Assembly: GCF_014163735.1 (NCBI RefSeq)
Contig: NZ_JACJDV010000005.1
Span: 1 to 64,000, forward strand
From: Shewanella sp. SR44-3
GTDB taxonomy: Bacteria > Pseudomonadota > Gammaproteobacteria > Enterobacterales > Shewanellaceae
Direction: 5' to 3'
DNA: 64,000 nt
Shown here: one piece after another, positions 54,787-64,000 of the stretch
How positions within the stretch are numbered: position 1 is the stretch's first letter
Layout: every line of letters begins with the position of its first letter
The notes under the pieces: model-generated
What the model saw: only the letters and a program-made list of their open reading frames with translations
Told to the model about the DNA's origin: nothing
The model's database searches: none
Program-made: the position numbers and the translations under genes

Positions 54787-56148
54787 TTACAATATGATCG
54801 AGTAATAGCGGTAATTTCCCGCAGTTTCTATCACCCAGACCAAGGTTGTTCGGTTGGTTTCTACTTGAATATTAATACCGCTAGCTTGGGTTAACCGCAG
54901 TGGATAACTCCCTGCTGGCAGATATTGCTTAGCGATTTGTGCCTGCCTTGGTAGGGTCAGCCAACTGCGCCTGTCGGCTTGCTCTGACACCACATTAAAT
55001 ATTTGCATTAAAATAGCGGCGGGGTCGAGTTCATTGTGGCGATTCTTTGAGTCGCTGCGCACCCTGCGGGCCATCTCTGATTTAGTATACACACGCAGTG
55101 CTTGGCGCACTAATGCGGCAGGCAAATCCTCTTTTAATGCATTGATAGCTAAAGCATCAATATTGGCAATGGGCGCAGCATTTAAGGGCGTAGGCAGGCC
55201 ATAAATGGGGCTAGGCATTGGTGCTAATCCATTGTTGGCATAGGTGGCCATGGAAGCGGTTTGCCAATTATCGTGCAGCCTAAAAGGGATCGTAATACTC
55301 TGCTTTTCTGGTACAAAGCCGCGCTCGACGATAACCACCACTTGGCCCTCATCAGCCTTAGGTTTTTTTATCTCTCCCCAGCGGCGGCGATAATCTTCAT
55401 ACTCATCCATGCCTAACTCTTCAGCTAGTCGGACTAAGTCTTGCTGTAAGCTGGGATTGTTGGGGCTTATTTGCGCAGCTTTTCGGTAATCGATAAAAGC
55501 ATCGTTAGGCTCGCCGAGTAGTTCATGTAGCAATCCTGTGATGTAGTAGCTGTAAGCATTTAAAAATGAGCTAGTGACTGTGCCTGCGGAGCTGGATAAG
55601 CGGTTGACTTCATTGTCTATGGCACCATTAGCCATAGATTGCACCGATTTTTGAGATTTTTGGTAGCGCTTTTGCTCGCTAGCTTGTAGCTCGTTACTGC
55701 GGCGCACTTCTACTAACGCCCCTTGCAAATCGCCACTGAACAAGTAATTAAAGGCTTGGTATTGGTGCAACATAATGCGCTCAAACCCTGGGCCGCGATA
55801 AGGAATGCTATTGTCATTTAGCACTAGGCTAGTGGCATTGGCGCCTACATTAGACAGGCTCACTTTTGCTTGTTCATCAAATGCTTGATAGGCGTTAATT
55901 GCACTTTGATAATAATTTTTACTGGTCGTGAAATTACCGGACACTTGCGCAATACGGCCAGCTTCTTGGGCGTAGAGTAAGCCATCCTTGCCATTGATGT
56001 TATCGGCAAGTTCATCAAGCTTAGGGGCGCTTTGGCTACGCAAAGCTTGTTTTAACGGCTGGATCTGTGATGGGTAGTTAATAAAAATGCTATTCATGGC
56101 ACAGCCAGATAGACAAAAGCTTAGGCAAAGTATTAAGGCGATTCTCAT
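54787..56148 (-). CDS. COG3014-type TPR lipoprotein
   Basis: A 453-aa lipoprotein (SGC, Cys at residue 16) of unknown function that accompanies lpoB in related bacteria. A TPR-like helical part is seen (ITGLLHELLGEPNDAFIDYRKAAQISPNNPSLQQDL, shown as the core IDYRKAAQISPNN; about residues 205-235), then a C-terminal beta-rich domain starting near VVVIVERGFVPEKQ. Its ATG overlaps the deformylase stop as ATGA. A role in envelope assembly is inference. Confidence 0.83.
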   Translation of the reverse strand: MRIALILCLSFCLSGCAMNSIFINYPSQIQPLKQALRSQSAPKLDELADNINGKDGLLYAQEAGRIAQVSGNFTTSKNYYQSAINAYQAFDEQAKVSLSNVGANATSLVLNDNSIPYRGPGFERIMLHQYQAFNYLFSGDLQGALVEVRRSNELQASEQKRYQKSQKSVQSMANGAIDNEVNRLSSSAGTVTSSFLNAYSYYITGLLHELLGEPNDAFIDYRKAAQISPNNPSLQQDLVRLAEELGMDEYEDYRRRWGEIKKPKADEGQVVVIVERGFVPEKQSITIPFRLHDNWQTASMATYANNGLAPMPSPIYGLPTPLNAAPIANIDALAINALKEDLPAALVRQALRVYTKSEMARRVRSDSKNRHNELDPAAILMQIFNVVSEQADRRSWLTLPRQAQIAKQYLPAGSYPLRLTQASGINIQVETNRTTLVWVIETAGNYRYYSIIL

Positions 56149-56657
56149 ACTGGGTATGCCTGCAGCTGTGGTGACGGCTTAACTAGTCGCTCAATGAGCG
56201 TGATGCCATTGAGGTGGTCAAATTCATGTTGAAAGATACGCGCCTCAAAATCACTGAAGCTTTGTTCGATAAATTCGCCTTTTAGGTTTTGAAATCGAGT
56301 CTCAATATGTTGCGCGCGTACAATACTCACTCTGCACCCTGGAATTGATAAGCAACCCTCAATGCCCGCTTGAGTCTGGCTGGAATAAGACAATATTTGT
56401 GGGTTGATAATGACTCTAGACGCCGTCAGCGGTGCATCGGGATAACGCTCATTGGGGCGCGATGCCATAATAAATAGCGCCAATGGACTGTGAACCTGCC
56501 CTGCAGCTATGCCTACACCTTTTGCCTCCATCATGGTCGCCAACATATCTTCTGCCAACTGAGCTAAGCTGGCATCAAATTGACTTACCTTGAGAGCAAC
56601 TCGATTAAGAATAGACTCACCGGTTAACGCTATGGGCAGTATTTGGCTCGCGGGCAT
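56145..56657 (-). CDS. def: Peptide deformylase (additional copy likely)
   Basis: Removes the formyl group from nascent N-termini. From the ATG at 56657 the protein is 170 aa with all three motifs: GVGIAAGQ, EGCLS (metal Cys 102) and HEFDH (H144, H148). A TTG-started frame 17 codons longer is possible, but the extra residues are not family-like. It is not beside fmt, the usual partner, and is instead coupled by ATGA overlap to the COG3014 lipoprotein gene, so it is probably a second, paralogous deformylase. Confidence 0.88.
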   Translation of the reverse strand: MPASQILPIALTGESILNRVALKVSQFDASLAQLAEDMLATMMEAKGVGIAAGQVHSPLALFIMASRPNERYPDAPLTASRVIINPQILSYSSQTQAGIEGCLSIPGCRVSIVRAQHIETRFQNLKGEFIEQSFSDFEARIFQHEFDHLNGITLIERLVKPSPQLQAYPV

Positions 56658-56822
56658 AATCAGTATGGGTACTCCGATTGTTAGGACTAATGGCTGTGCT
56701 ATTGGCAATGGTCGTAATGGCCATAAAATACAGTAAATTTGCTGAGGCTAATAAATCCCACCAGTTGCAATCTAGCTAATACTCATAAGCTTAGCTAATT
56801 CTCATTCACTATTAATTTAATA

Positions 56823-57035
56823 TTAGTAATGGGGCGGCGGTGTTTCATCGGCTTCTGAAGCCATATTGCTGGGCTCTATATCCATTAACTTATTGACCAT
56901 TAATGATATTTGCTGTTGCTGTTTAGCCACTAATTGGTTGAGTTTAATCACTTCTTGATTTAACTCTTCAACACTTAGTTCCTGAAAAGCCAATTTAGTT
57001 TCCAAGTCTTCGATTTTTTGTTGCAACTCTTGCAT
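56823..57035 (-). CDS. slyX: SlyX protein
   Basis: A 70-aa coiled-coil protein of unknown function. The sequence is heptad-like ([23 protein letters not shown]) and ends in the PPPHY typical of SlyX. It lies downstream of the WD40 gene (53 bp) and near fkpA, as in E. coli. Confidence 0.92.
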   Translation of the reverse strand: MQELQQKIEDLETKLAFQELSVEELNQEVIKLNQLVAKQQQQISLMVNKLMDIEPSNMASEADETPPPHY

Positions 57036-57087
57036 TGATACCTCTGAAAGTTCACCCGACTAACGCTTAACGCTAACCGATAAATAA

Positions 57088-58044
57088 TTAATGCGTAATG
57101 TCCCAAGACTCCAGCAAGCCTTGGCTGCTAATGCTCACCAGCCTACTTGGACTCTGGCGTGCCACCGAGTATACAACGGCGCCGCGATTTTGGTTATCCT
57201 TAGTCACTTGAACTTGACGTCTGGCGATTTTTTTACCGGTTTTACTGTCCCAGAGAAACACTTCCTTGGAGGGCGTACCTGTCAATAAGTATTTATCTTG
57301 GTCGATAAAGCGCGCCGCAGAAAAGGTCATCTGGCGACGCTTGATATCAAGTTGGGTCTTTAACTTGCCGCTTTGGCTGTTCCACAAGGAAGCATTGCCC
57401 ATGATATCGCTGGCAAAACTAATACTGGCGTCATCATTGAGTAATACTTTAGTGACCCGTGATTTCATCAGCCAGCGGTGAATCGGTTGGCCAGTTTGGG
57501 CATGCCAAAGAATGACTTGGGCATCATTACCGCCACTAAGGGCATATTGACCGTCGGCAGACACTGACACGCTAGTGACTTTTTCTGTGTGACCGAGGAA
57601 TTTAATTAAGCTTTGCCTGTCATGGGCAAGAGACAAGACTGAACCATCCACTAAACCCACTAAAACTTGTCCTGTATTAGCGACTGCTACGGTCTGTCCC
57701 GATGCAGGTAAAGACCACCAACCAACAGATTTTCCAGTGGCTAATGACCATAATCCGAGGGATTGATTGGTTAGGGTGGCGGCATAAGCTGAATTTGCGG
57801 ACAGTGCAGTGGCAATAACATTGCTTTTACCCTCACCTTGGTGCCAAGTGTATCTGATGGCGTTTTTTTCCAGATCCCATACTTGCACGCCTTGGCGTGC
57901 CGTACTGACTATAGCCAGCTTAGCATCTTGGGAGAGGCTGGCGCTGTAGCTAGCTTCTTGGGTTAATTGCAACACTTCCTGAGCCGATTTTTGGCAGCCC
58001 AACAATAAGCTTGAGTAAAAAAGCAGCATAAGCACTCGAACCAT
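57088..58044 (-). CDS. WD40-repeat lipoprotein
   Basis: A 318-aa lipoprotein (LLLGC, Cys at residue 17) with about six WD40-like blades. The clearest units are LWSLATGKSVGWW, VILWHAQTGQPIHRW, ASLWNSQSGKLKTQ and VFLWDSKTGKKIARR, with SVSVSADGQYALSGGND between. It should form a beta-propeller facing the periplasm. Function unknown. It is the first gene of the unit with slyX, divergent from fkpA. Confidence 0.85.
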   Translation of the reverse strand: MVRVLMLLFYSSLLLGCQKSAQEVLQLTQEASYSASLSQDAKLAIVSTARQGVQVWDLEKNAIRYTWHQGEGKSNVIATALSANSAYAATLTNQSLGLWSLATGKSVGWWSLPASGQTVAVANTGQVLVGLVDGSVLSLAHDRQSLIKFLGHTEKVTSVSVSADGQYALSGGNDAQVILWHAQTGQPIHRWLMKSRVTKVLLNDDASISFASDIMGNASLWNSQSGKLKTQLDIKRRQMTFSAARFIDQDKYLLTGTPSKEVFLWDSKTGKKIARRQVQVTKDNQNRGAVVYSVARQSPSRLVSISSQGLLESWDITH

Positions 58045-58231
58045 GAACTTGCCCCTTGAAAAATTGTCTCAAACGCAGTCATATAGAGCATCTTGCTATG
58101 TTAGCCAAGAAGCGAGTTTGAACATTATTTAATGTTAGCCTAATGGAATAACAGATCTAACTAGTATAAAGTAGCTAACTAATTATAACTCTAGGTTATT
58201 GTAACCACTAAAGGACGCTGAGGAAGCTTTA

Positions 58232-58990
58232 ATGAAATCTATTTACAAATTATCGTTAGTTGCATTAGCTGTTGTTGGCTTGAGCGCTTGTAATCAAGAT
58301 CAAGACGTAGCTAAAAAAGTAGAATTAACAACTGACGCACAAAAAGAAGCTTACAGCGTAGGTGGCTCTATTGGCCGTTACATGTCAGGTCATATCAAAG
58401 AACAAGAAGAATTAGGTTTTGCAGTTGATAAAGCATTAGTTATCAAAGGTTTCAGTGATGGTCTAGGCGAAGACATGCAACTTACTGAAGAAGAAATGCA
58501 GACAGTATTACAAGGCCTAGACAAGAAATTAAACGACAAACGTTTAGCCCAAGCTGAAGAGTTAGCCACTAAAACGGTTGAAGAGGGTAAGAAATTCCTT
58601 GAAACCAACAAGGCTAAAGAAGGCGTAACAACAACAGAGTCTGGTTTGCAGTATGAAGTTTTGACTGCTGGAACTGGCGATAAACCTGCGGCTGAAGACA
58701 CTGTTGAAGTGCATTACCGTGGCACGTTAGTCGATGGTACTGAGTTTGATAGCTCTTACACTCGTGGCGAAGCAGCTAAGTTCCCGCTTAACCGCGTTAT
58801 TCCAGGTTGGACTGAAGGCGTTCAGTTAATGAGTGTTGGTTCTAAGTTCAAGTTTGTTATCCCAGCTGAACTTGCCTATGGCGAGCGTGACACTGGTACT
58901 ATCCCTGCAAACTCTACGCTAGTATTTGAAGTTGAACTTGTTTCAATCGAAAAAGCGGCTAAAGTTGCTGACGCTGCAGCGAAAAAATAA
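58232..58990 (+). CDS. fkpA: FKBP-type peptidyl-prolyl isomerase FkpA
   Basis: Periplasmic chaperone and prolyl isomerase. The 252-aa precursor has an N-terminal dimerisation domain (YSVGGSIGRYMSGHIKEQEE, about residues 41-60), a long helix, and a C-terminal FKBP domain (VEVHYRGTLVDGTEFDSSY at about 152-170, then FPLNRVIPGW and IPAELAYGERDTG). Its signal ends in a lipobox GLSAC (Cys at residue 20), so it may be lipid-anchored, unlike the soluble E. coli protein. A terminator follows. Confidence 0.93.
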   Translation: MKSIYKLSLVALAVVGLSACNQDQDVAKKVELTTDAQKEAYSVGGSIGRYMSGHIKEQEELGFAVDKALVIKGFSDGLGEDMQLTEEEMQTVLQGLDKKLNDKRLAQAEELATKTVEEGKKFLETNKAKEGVTTTESGLQYEVLTAGTGDKPAAEDTVEVHYRGTLVDGTEFDSSYTRGEAAKFPLNRVIPGWTEGVQLMSVGSKFKFVIPAELAYGERDTGTIPANSTLVFEVELVSIEKAAKVADAAAKK

Positions 58991-59005
58991 GCTTTTTTAG
59001 CACTA

Positions 59006-59034
59006 AAAAAAGGACGCTTGGCGTCCTTTTTTAT
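59006..59034. terminator. Terminator between fkpA and zntB
   Basis: AAAAAAGGACGC and GCGTCCTTTTTT form a perfect 12-bp stem with a TTG loop. It serves fkpA and probably the convergent zntB. Confidence 0.92.
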
Positions 59035-59040
59035 TTTAAA

Positions 59041-60006
59041 TTATAGCCACTTAAGCCGATAGAATATGGCCATCTGCATGGCGATAATAATGCCAAGTCC
59101 AATACAGAATGCAGTAAATGCCCAGTCTGTTTCAGCGCCAGGGATCCCGCCAATATTAACCCCGAGCAAACCAGTCAAAAACCCTAAGGGTAAGAACACC
59201 GCTGAGATCAGTGATAAGAAATAAAGCCTTTGGTTTAATTGCTCAGATTGTTGGGATTGTAATTCTTCATGGGTCACACTGGCCCTGTCACGTATGGTGT
59301 CGAGATCTTCGATAACGCGAATTAGAATTTCGTTAATCTCACGAATGCGTACTTCATCGGCTTCGTCGAATAGCTCATTATGTTCATTCAGCATCTTAAA
59401 GAAGGCTTCTCTTTGAGGGGCTAAATAACGTCGAGTCACTACGGTTTGGCGTCTTAATTCGGCAATATCATTACGTAGGTTTTTATTGGCTCTAGTGACA
59501 ACTTGCTCTTCTAATTCATCAATTTCATCTTCTAATTTACTGATGAATTCGGCTTTTCGGTGAGTAAGCAACTCACACAACTGCATGATAAATGCAGCGC
59601 TGTCACTAGGACCTTTACCATGTTTAATGTGCTCAGCTAAGGTATGAATTGACTGCAGCTGACGCTCACAAGTGGAGATTATTCTGTGCTCTTCAGCGTA
59701 GAGGCGTATAGAGACCATGTCTTCAGGATCAGAGCCTGGGTTTAAGTTAATCCCCCGCAGTGCTAACAACATCCCCTTAGCTGTACTGACAACCCTAGGG
59801 CGAGTATCTAAAGCGAGTAGCGTATCGACCTCAACTTTATGTAAGCTGGCCTTTTTAATCCATGCTTGCGCTTGAGGCTCACGATAGCGCAAATGCATCC
59901 ATAATAAGCCATCGCTGGGTTGCCATTGCTCCACTTGCGTTAATGTTAAACTTTGTCCGGCATTAGGACCTGTGAGTAACAAGCTATAAATAAAACCTGA
60001 AGTCAT
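59041..60006 (-). CDS. zntB: Zinc transporter ZntB (CorA family)
   Basis: An inner-membrane pentameric transporter of the CorA/MIT group; ZntB moves zinc. The 321-aa protein has a large cytosolic helical part, two C-terminal transmembrane segments and the pore-loop motif GVNIGGIPG, where CorA has a GMN motif. The N-terminus, SGFIYSLLLTGPNAGQSLTL, fits ZntB. It is a single gene, convergent with fkpA. Confidence 0.92.
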   Translation of the reverse strand: MTSGFIYSLLLTGPNAGQSLTLTQVEQWQPSDGLLWMHLRYREPQAQAWIKKASLHKVEVDTLLALDTRPRVVSTAKGMLLALRGINLNPGSDPEDMVSIRLYAEEHRIISTCERQLQSIHTLAEHIKHGKGPSDSAAFIMQLCELLTHRKAEFISKLEDEIDELEEQVVTRANKNLRNDIAELRRQTVVTRRYLAPQREAFFKMLNEHNELFDEADEVRIREINEILIRVIEDLDTIRDRASVTHEELQSQQSEQLNQRLYFLSLISAVFLPLGFLTGLLGVNIGGIPGAETDWAFTAFCIGLGIIIAMQMAIFYRLKWL

Positions 60007-60223
60007 TGAAAATCCTATTGGTTTTCTATTTTCATAAAGAGACTAACCCATGGCTTGACGAGAGTTAATCGGCAATGCGTTGCTCTAAGCTCATGATAGT
60101 GGAGGCCTCTAATGCAAAACAAGCTTTTACGGTTTTTATCAGCAGATAAATTAGCTTGTGGAGCGGCATACTTGAGTTCCATAGGTTAAAATAGCTAAAT
60201 TATCACCTGAGTTGAGTTTTATC

Positions 60224-60595
60224 ATGGAATTTGAGTTTCGCCGTAATCGGTTAGATGGTACCGTTTTTGCTGAATTTAGTATGGAGCATGCTGTGCTGGG
60301 GCGCTGGTTTGCCCAAGAGCTTGGGAAAGATTTATTGAGTGGACAGGCTATTTTGGCTCAAATACAAAGTTTACAGGCGGGCAAGCAGGCTCAGTTTTTT
60401 CAAGCGGGTAAAGATATCAGCTTGGATATGGATCAGGAACAGGTAAGGGTGTTCGTCAACTCCATTGATTTTGACGAAGACTTTGAACTTGATGAAGACA
60501 TGTCTCTTTATGATATGGAATCGGAAGCTTTTTGTGGTTTAGAGGATTTTGAGCAAGTGCTTCGCAGTTGGTTAAACTTCTTACAGCAAGATTAA
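60224..60595 (+). CDS. yacL: YacL family protein (UPF0231)
   Basis: An acidic 123-aa protein of unknown function. It shows the UPF0231 pattern: MEFEFRRNRLDGTVFAEFSM at the start, then GRWFAQELGKDL, and acidic DFDEDFELDEDMSLYDMESE near the C-terminus (split here), ending FCGLEDFEQVLRSWLNFLQQ. The ATG at 60224 is chosen over a TTG four codons earlier to match the family start. Confidence 0.87.
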   Translation: MEFEFRRNRLDGTVFAEFSMEHAVLGRWFAQELGKDLLSGQAILAQIQSLQAGKQAQFFQAGKDISLDMDQEQVRVFVNSIDFDEDFELDEDMSLYDMESEAFCGLEDFEQVLRSWLNFLQQD

Positions 60596-60852
60596 GTCTG
60601 ACTGAACTTGGCTGCAACTTATATGTTTTAATTCTATTTCTTGGTCTTATAACCTGAGTGGAGGTGAGATTAATATTTAATTGTTCAAAGTGTGAACCGC
60701 AGCAAACTCCTCTCTTGATATAGCCCGAATAATCGTCAGTATAGTTATTGTTGGATAAGTTTTGCACAGTTTGTCCTATGATTAATGGAATTGTAATCAT
60801 CTAAAACAATAATAATTACATAGCGAATTCAGGCGCATAAGAGGGAATTGAA

Positions 60853-62232
60853 ATGAAAAGATCATTGCTGCTATTTAGCTTGCTACTGAGTGCGACTCAG
60901 GTTGTGGCCAGCGATAAAACAGAGCCTAGGAATAACACCTACCAAGACAAGTACCCAGATCAATATCAGAGCTGGGAGAACACCAAAAAAAGCGCAGCCC
61001 TCCATGATGTGTTAGATCAAGATCCTAATCTGGTGGTGTTGTGGGCGGGCTACGGCTTTTCAAAAGATTACAACGCACCCCGTGGGCACATGTACGCCAT
61101 TACTGATGTGCGCAATACCCTAAGAACAGGGGCTCCAACATCGGCGCAGGATGGCCCAATGCCTATGGCTTGCTGGAGCTGTAAAAGTCCTGATGTGCCT
61201 AGAATGATTGAAGATAATCAAGAGGCTGGATACTTCGCTGGCAAATGGGCCAAAGGCGGCGCTGAAATCGTTAATACCATAGGCTGCAGTGACTGCCATG
61301 AAAAAGGCAGTGATAAGCTACGGATGTCACGCCCTTATGCACAACGAGCCATGGAATCCCATGGCACGCCATTCAGCCAAGCTTCCGATAAAGACAAGCA
61401 ATCAATGGTCTGCGGCCAATGCCATGTGGAATATTACTTTGAGAAAAAACCAGGAAAAGAAGGCTTTGTTAAATTCCCTTGGGATGCAGGTACTGGTGTT
61501 GAACAGATGGAGGCTTATTATGATGCACTTGAGTTTTCTGACTGGACCCATGGATTATCTAAAGCGCCGATGCTAAAAGCCCAGCACCCAGAATATGAAA
61601 CCTGGCAGTTAGGCATACATGGCAAGAATAATGTTAGCTGTGTTGATTGCCATATGCCGACTGTTACCAATAAGAAAGGCTATAAATATACTGAGCATAA
61701 GATAGGTAACCCTTTGGATAGGTTTGATAATAGCTGCCGCACTTGCCATAGCCAGGATAAAGCCTTCCTTGAAAATATCATCGCCGAGCGCCGCATTAAG
61801 GTGAATGAACTTAAGTTAAGAGCCGAAGCGCAATTAGTGAAAGCCCATTTTGAAGCCAAAGCAGCGTGGGATGCTGGGGCAAGTGATATTGAAATGAAAC
61901 CAATCCTATTGGATATTCGTCATTCACAGTGGCGTTGGGATTATGCGATAGCCTCTCACGGTATTGCCATTCATGCCCCAGATGTGGCTTTAAGTGTATT
62001 GGGTGGCTCAGTGGATAAGGCCGGTGATGCTAGGGTTAAACTAGCCCGCTTATTGGCCATTAAGGGAGTATCTCAGCCAATAAGCTATCCTGATATTTCC
62101 ACTAAAGATAAAGCTCAAATCGCCATAGGAATGGATATCGAGCAACTTCGTAGCGAGAAAGAGGCATTTAAAAATACCTTAGTGCCTCAGTGGGAAGCGC
62201 AGGCCTTAGAGCGAGAAAGCCAATACGACTAA
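60853..62232 (+). CDS. nrfA: Ammonia-forming cytochrome c nitrite reductase NrfA
   Basis: Periplasmic pentahaem enzyme that reduces nitrite to ammonium with six electrons. The 459-aa precursor has a signal peptide (cleavage near VVA-SD, residue 20) and five haem-binding motifs: CWSCK (107-111, the special Lys-ligated active haem), CSDCH (145-149), CGQCH (187-191), CVDCH (263-267) and CRTCH (295-299). No nrfBCD genes follow, as in Shewanella, where CymA probably feeds it. ATG with AGAGGGA upstream. Its control (FNR/CRP/NarP-like) cannot be read. Confidence 0.96.
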   Translation: MKRSLLLFSLLLSATQVVASDKTEPRNNTYQDKYPDQYQSWENTKKSAALHDVLDQDPNLVVLWAGYGFSKDYNAPRGHMYAITDVRNTLRTGAPTSAQDGPMPMACWSCKSPDVPRMIEDNQEAGYFAGKWAKGGAEIVNTIGCSDCHEKGSDKLRMSRPYAQRAMESHGTPFSQASDKDKQSMVCGQCHVEYYFEKKPGKEGFVKFPWDAGTGVEQMEAYYDALEFSDWTHGLSKAPMLKAQHPEYETWQLGIHGKNNVSCVDCHMPTVTNKKGYKYTEHKIGNPLDRFDNSCRTCHSQDKAFLENIIAERRIKVNELKLRAEAQLVKAHFEAKAAWDAGASDIEMKPILLDIRHSQWRWDYAIASHGIAIHAPDVALSVLGGSVDKAGDARVKLARLLAIKGVSQPISYPDISTKDKAQIAIGMDIEQLRSEKEAFKNTLVPQWEAQALERESQYD

Positions 62233-62586
62233 CAATACTATCTGAACGATTAAGTTTCTTTATTGTTCATTAAATGCGAAGGCGCCCTAAATAACGGGCG
62301 CTTTTTTCTTTTGTTAAATTAACTCATCATTAATTCCATGGAAGTTAACTTAAATTCTTCAATTTCATTCCCGCCTGCGCCATTGAGGTGCATCAGCACA
62401 GTTTTAGCCTTCTTTGTGTGCACTAAGTTGGTGCGTTGGTGCTATCCATGTATACAGAACGTTAATTTTTTTATTTCAATACATATACTTAATTAATTGG
62501 CCTAAAGATTGAATTAATAAATTAACAAACCAGAAGGTTAACATTTTTGAAACAGCACGTAATAGTGTGGGCTTTTAGGAGGCAGG
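62233..62586. other. Intergenic region between nrfA and glnK
   Basis: A 354-bp gap holding the nrfA terminator (62279-62307) and the promoter region of glnK. The stretch TTGGTGCGTTGGTGCTAT looks like a sigma54 site, but GG to GC spacing is 9 not 10, so I do not call it. Confidence 0.6.
62279..62307 (+). terminator. Terminator of nrfA
   Basis: GCGCCC (62282-62287) pairs with GGGCGC (62296-62301) around an 8-nt loop, followed by TTTTTTC. Confidence 0.85.
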
Positions 62587-62925
62587 ATGAAACTAGTCAG
62601 TGCGATTATTAAACCATTCAAATTGGATGATGTACGTGAGGCCATTGCTGGCATTGGTGTTGAAGGCATGACAGTCACAGAAGTTAAAGGATTTGGCCGT
62701 CAGAAAGGTCATACCGAACTGTATCGCGGTGCTGAATATCAGGTGGATTTTTTGCCAAAGGTCAAATTGGATATTGCCATTAAAGAAGATCAAGTGGATA
62801 TGTTAGTGGAGGCGATTATTGCTGTAGCGCGTACCGGAAAAATTGGTGATGGAAAAATTTTTGTCACAGAGCTTGAACAAGTGGTGCGTATTCGTACCGG
62901 TGAACTCGATAACGAAGCATTATAA
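62587..62925 (+). CDS. glnK: Nitrogen regulatory PII protein GlnK
   Basis: Trimeric PII signal protein that senses 2-oxoglutarate, ATP and ADP and blocks AmtB when nitrogen is plentiful. The 112-aa protein has the T-loop GFGRQKGHTELYRGAEYQ, with the uridylylation site Y51, and the B-loop TGKIGDGKIFV. GlnK rather than GlnB is indicated by position: amtB follows 9 bp later with a good Shine-Dalgarno, giving the conserved glnK-amtB operon. Confidence 0.94.
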   Translation: MKLVSAIIKPFKLDDVREAIAGIGVEGMTVTEVKGFGRQKGHTELYRGAEYQVDFLPKVKLDIAIKEDQVDMLVEAIIAVARTGKIGDGKIFVTELEQVVRIRTGELDNEAL

Positions 62926-62934
62926 GAGGTAGCT

Positions 62935-64000
62935 ATGGAAGAATTAACTAAGTTGGGTCTAACGGTAACTGAGCTGCGTTTCGCATTAGACACCTTCTAC
63001 TTTTTAGTCTCTGGGGCGTTAGTTATGTGGATGGCGGCAGGTTTCGCCATGCTAGAGGCGGGGCTTGTGCGCTCAAAAAATACTACTGAAATTTTAACTA
63101 AAAACGTCTGTCTCTACTCTATTGCCTGCATCATGTATCTGCTGCTGGGCTACAACTTGATGTATGTCGGTAATGATGAGGGTGGCTGGCTGCCTTCCTT
63201 TGGTAGTCTAATTGGTAGCCAGGCCGATGATGCCGATCATGCTCTAGAGTCTGACTTTTTCTTTCAAGTGGTGTTTGTGGCAACAGCCATGTCTATTGTG
63301 TCTGGCGCCGTCGCTGAGCGCATGAAGCTGTGGGCTTTTTTGGCATTCTCAGTGGTGATGACTGGGGTGATTTATCCTATTGAAGGTTACTGGACCTGGG
63401 GCGGCGGTTTTCTTGCGCAGGCAGGATTTGTAGATTTTGCTGGCAGCGGCATAGTTCATATGGCGGGCGCAACAGCAGCCATAGCTGGAGTTTTACTACT
63501 GGGGCCGCGTAAAGGAAAGTATTCGGCCAATGGTCATGTTAATCCAATTCCAGGTTCTAATTTACCTATGGCAACGTTAGGGATGTTTATTTTGTGGATG
63601 GGCTGGTTTGGCTTTAATGGTGGCTCACAACTTATGGTGTCAGATGCGGCCAATGCCAGCTCTGTGGCTAAAATTTTCGTTAATACTAATTCTGCAGCGG
63701 CCTTTGGGGCTATCGCAGCATTACTCCTATGTAAGTACATTTGGGGGAAAGCCGATTTAACCATGATACTCAATGGCGCGCTTGCGGGGTTGGTGGCGAT
63801 TACTGCAGATCCTCTGTCGCCTTCGTTATTGGCTGCGGGAGTGATTGGTGCATTAGCGGGCGTGCTGGTGGTGTTTTCTATCGTGGGGCTAGATCGAATT
63901 AAAATCGATGATCCCGTTGGCGCGATTTCGGTTCACGGCGCAGCTGGTTTATTGGGTTTGTTACTGGTTCCCCTGTCTAATGATGACGCCAATTTGTGGT
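62935..64000 (+). CDS. amtB: Ammonium transporter AmtB, C-terminus cut by window edge
   Basis: Trimeric inner-membrane ammonium channel. 355 codons are visible with no stop. The ATG at 62935 has AGAGGT upstream. Seen: the AMLEAGLVR stretch, GAVAERMK, WTWGGGFLA, the twin pore histidines H175 in IVHMAGAT and H334 in SVHGAAGL, and GWFGFNGGS. There is no cleavable signal peptide in the first 30 residues as there is in E. coli AmtB. The GlnK-binding C-terminal tail lies outside the window. Confidence 0.95.
   Translation, partial: MEELTKLGLTVTELRFALDTFYFLVSGALVMWMAAGFAMLEAGLVRSKNTTEILTKNVCLYSIACIMYLLLGYNLMYVGNDEGGWLPSFGSLIGSQADDADHALESDFFFQVVFVATAMSIVSGAVAERMKLWAFLAFSVVMTGVIYPIEGYWTWGGGFLAQAGFVDFAGSGIVHMAGATAAIAGVLLLGPRKGKYSANGHVNPIPGSNLPMATLGMFILWMGWFGFNGGSQLMVSDAANASSVAKIFVNTNSAAAFGAIAALLLCKYIWGKADLTMILNGALAGLVAITADPLSPSLLAAGVIGALAGVLVVFSIVGLDRIKIDDPVGAISVHGAAGLLGLLLVPLSNDDANLW

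Noticed and set aside
62420..62460. sigma54 promoter for glnK
   Set aside because: The GG and GC elements in TTGGTGCGTTGGTGCTAT are 9 bp apart, not 10; the call would need a search of the true -24/-12 spacing.

Overview
This 64 kb window reads as a stretch of Shewanella chromosome, or that of a very close gammaproteobacterial relative. The evidence is gene content and order: srmB next to trmN6; xerD-dsbC-recJ; ampG with yajG and a cyclophilin; slyX next to fkpA; a tetrahaem NrfA nitrite reductase; the putrescine puu/pot block; and a subclass B1 metallo-beta-lactamase of the kind known from Shewanella chromosomes. Base composition is moderate and codon use looks even. No rRNA, CRISPR array, insertion sequence or prophage was found. 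One tRNA, tRNA-Trp(CCA), is present.

Layout. 1-8 kb: srmB (cut by the window edge), trmN6, a long leader with a branched-chain-rich mini-ORF before brnQ, then xerD, dsbC and recJ. 8-14.5 kb (mostly minus strand): a GAF-GGDEF cyclase, a Tat-exported M19 dipeptidase-like protein, sufE/sufS, tas, an acetyltransferase and yjjX. 15-27.9 kb: a DGSGSI-repeat surface or periplasmic protein, rnhA, a HAD phosphatase, a membrane protein, a nuclease/phosphatase, an ACT protein, panE, a VanZ-like protein, yajQ, ampG, ppiA, yajG, a DUF2804 protein and a fatty acid hydroxylase. 28-32.5 kb: an exported hydrolase that appears to start at AUC, and a GST-MFS-flavoprotein operon whose first gene carries an in-frame UGA. 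32.8-35.4 kb: a four-gene operon led by a stand-alone J-domain protein followed by three proteins I cannot assign. 35.6-37 kb: tRNA-Trp and small genes. 37-45.6 kb: puuC-puuD-puuA and potFGHI, for putrescine uptake and gamma-glutamylation. 45.6-51 kb: a degenerate gene fragment, a beta-lactamase, metY and an OsmC-YcaO fusion. 51-58 kb: a lipoprotein M1 peptidase, an lpoB / COG3014 / deformylase cluster, slyX, a WD40 lipoprotein and fkpA. 59-64 kb: zntB, yacL, nrfA, glnK and amtB (cut by the window edge).

Themes. The nitrogen genes (puu, pot, nrfA, glnK-amtB) connect polyamine use, nitrite ammonification and ammonium sensing. Envelope quality-control genes are frequent (dsbC, fkpA, ppiA, lpoB, ampG and several lipoproteins). 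A recurring feature is short imperfect tandem repeats of 5 to 19 bp, at or near gene ends at seven loci. One has lengthened the signal peptide of the beta-lactamase in frame. The best candidates for undescribed biology are the J-domain operon, the AUC-started gene, the UGA-interrupted flavoprotein, the brnQ leader peptide and the OsmC-YcaO fusion. All were read by eye; no database search was run.
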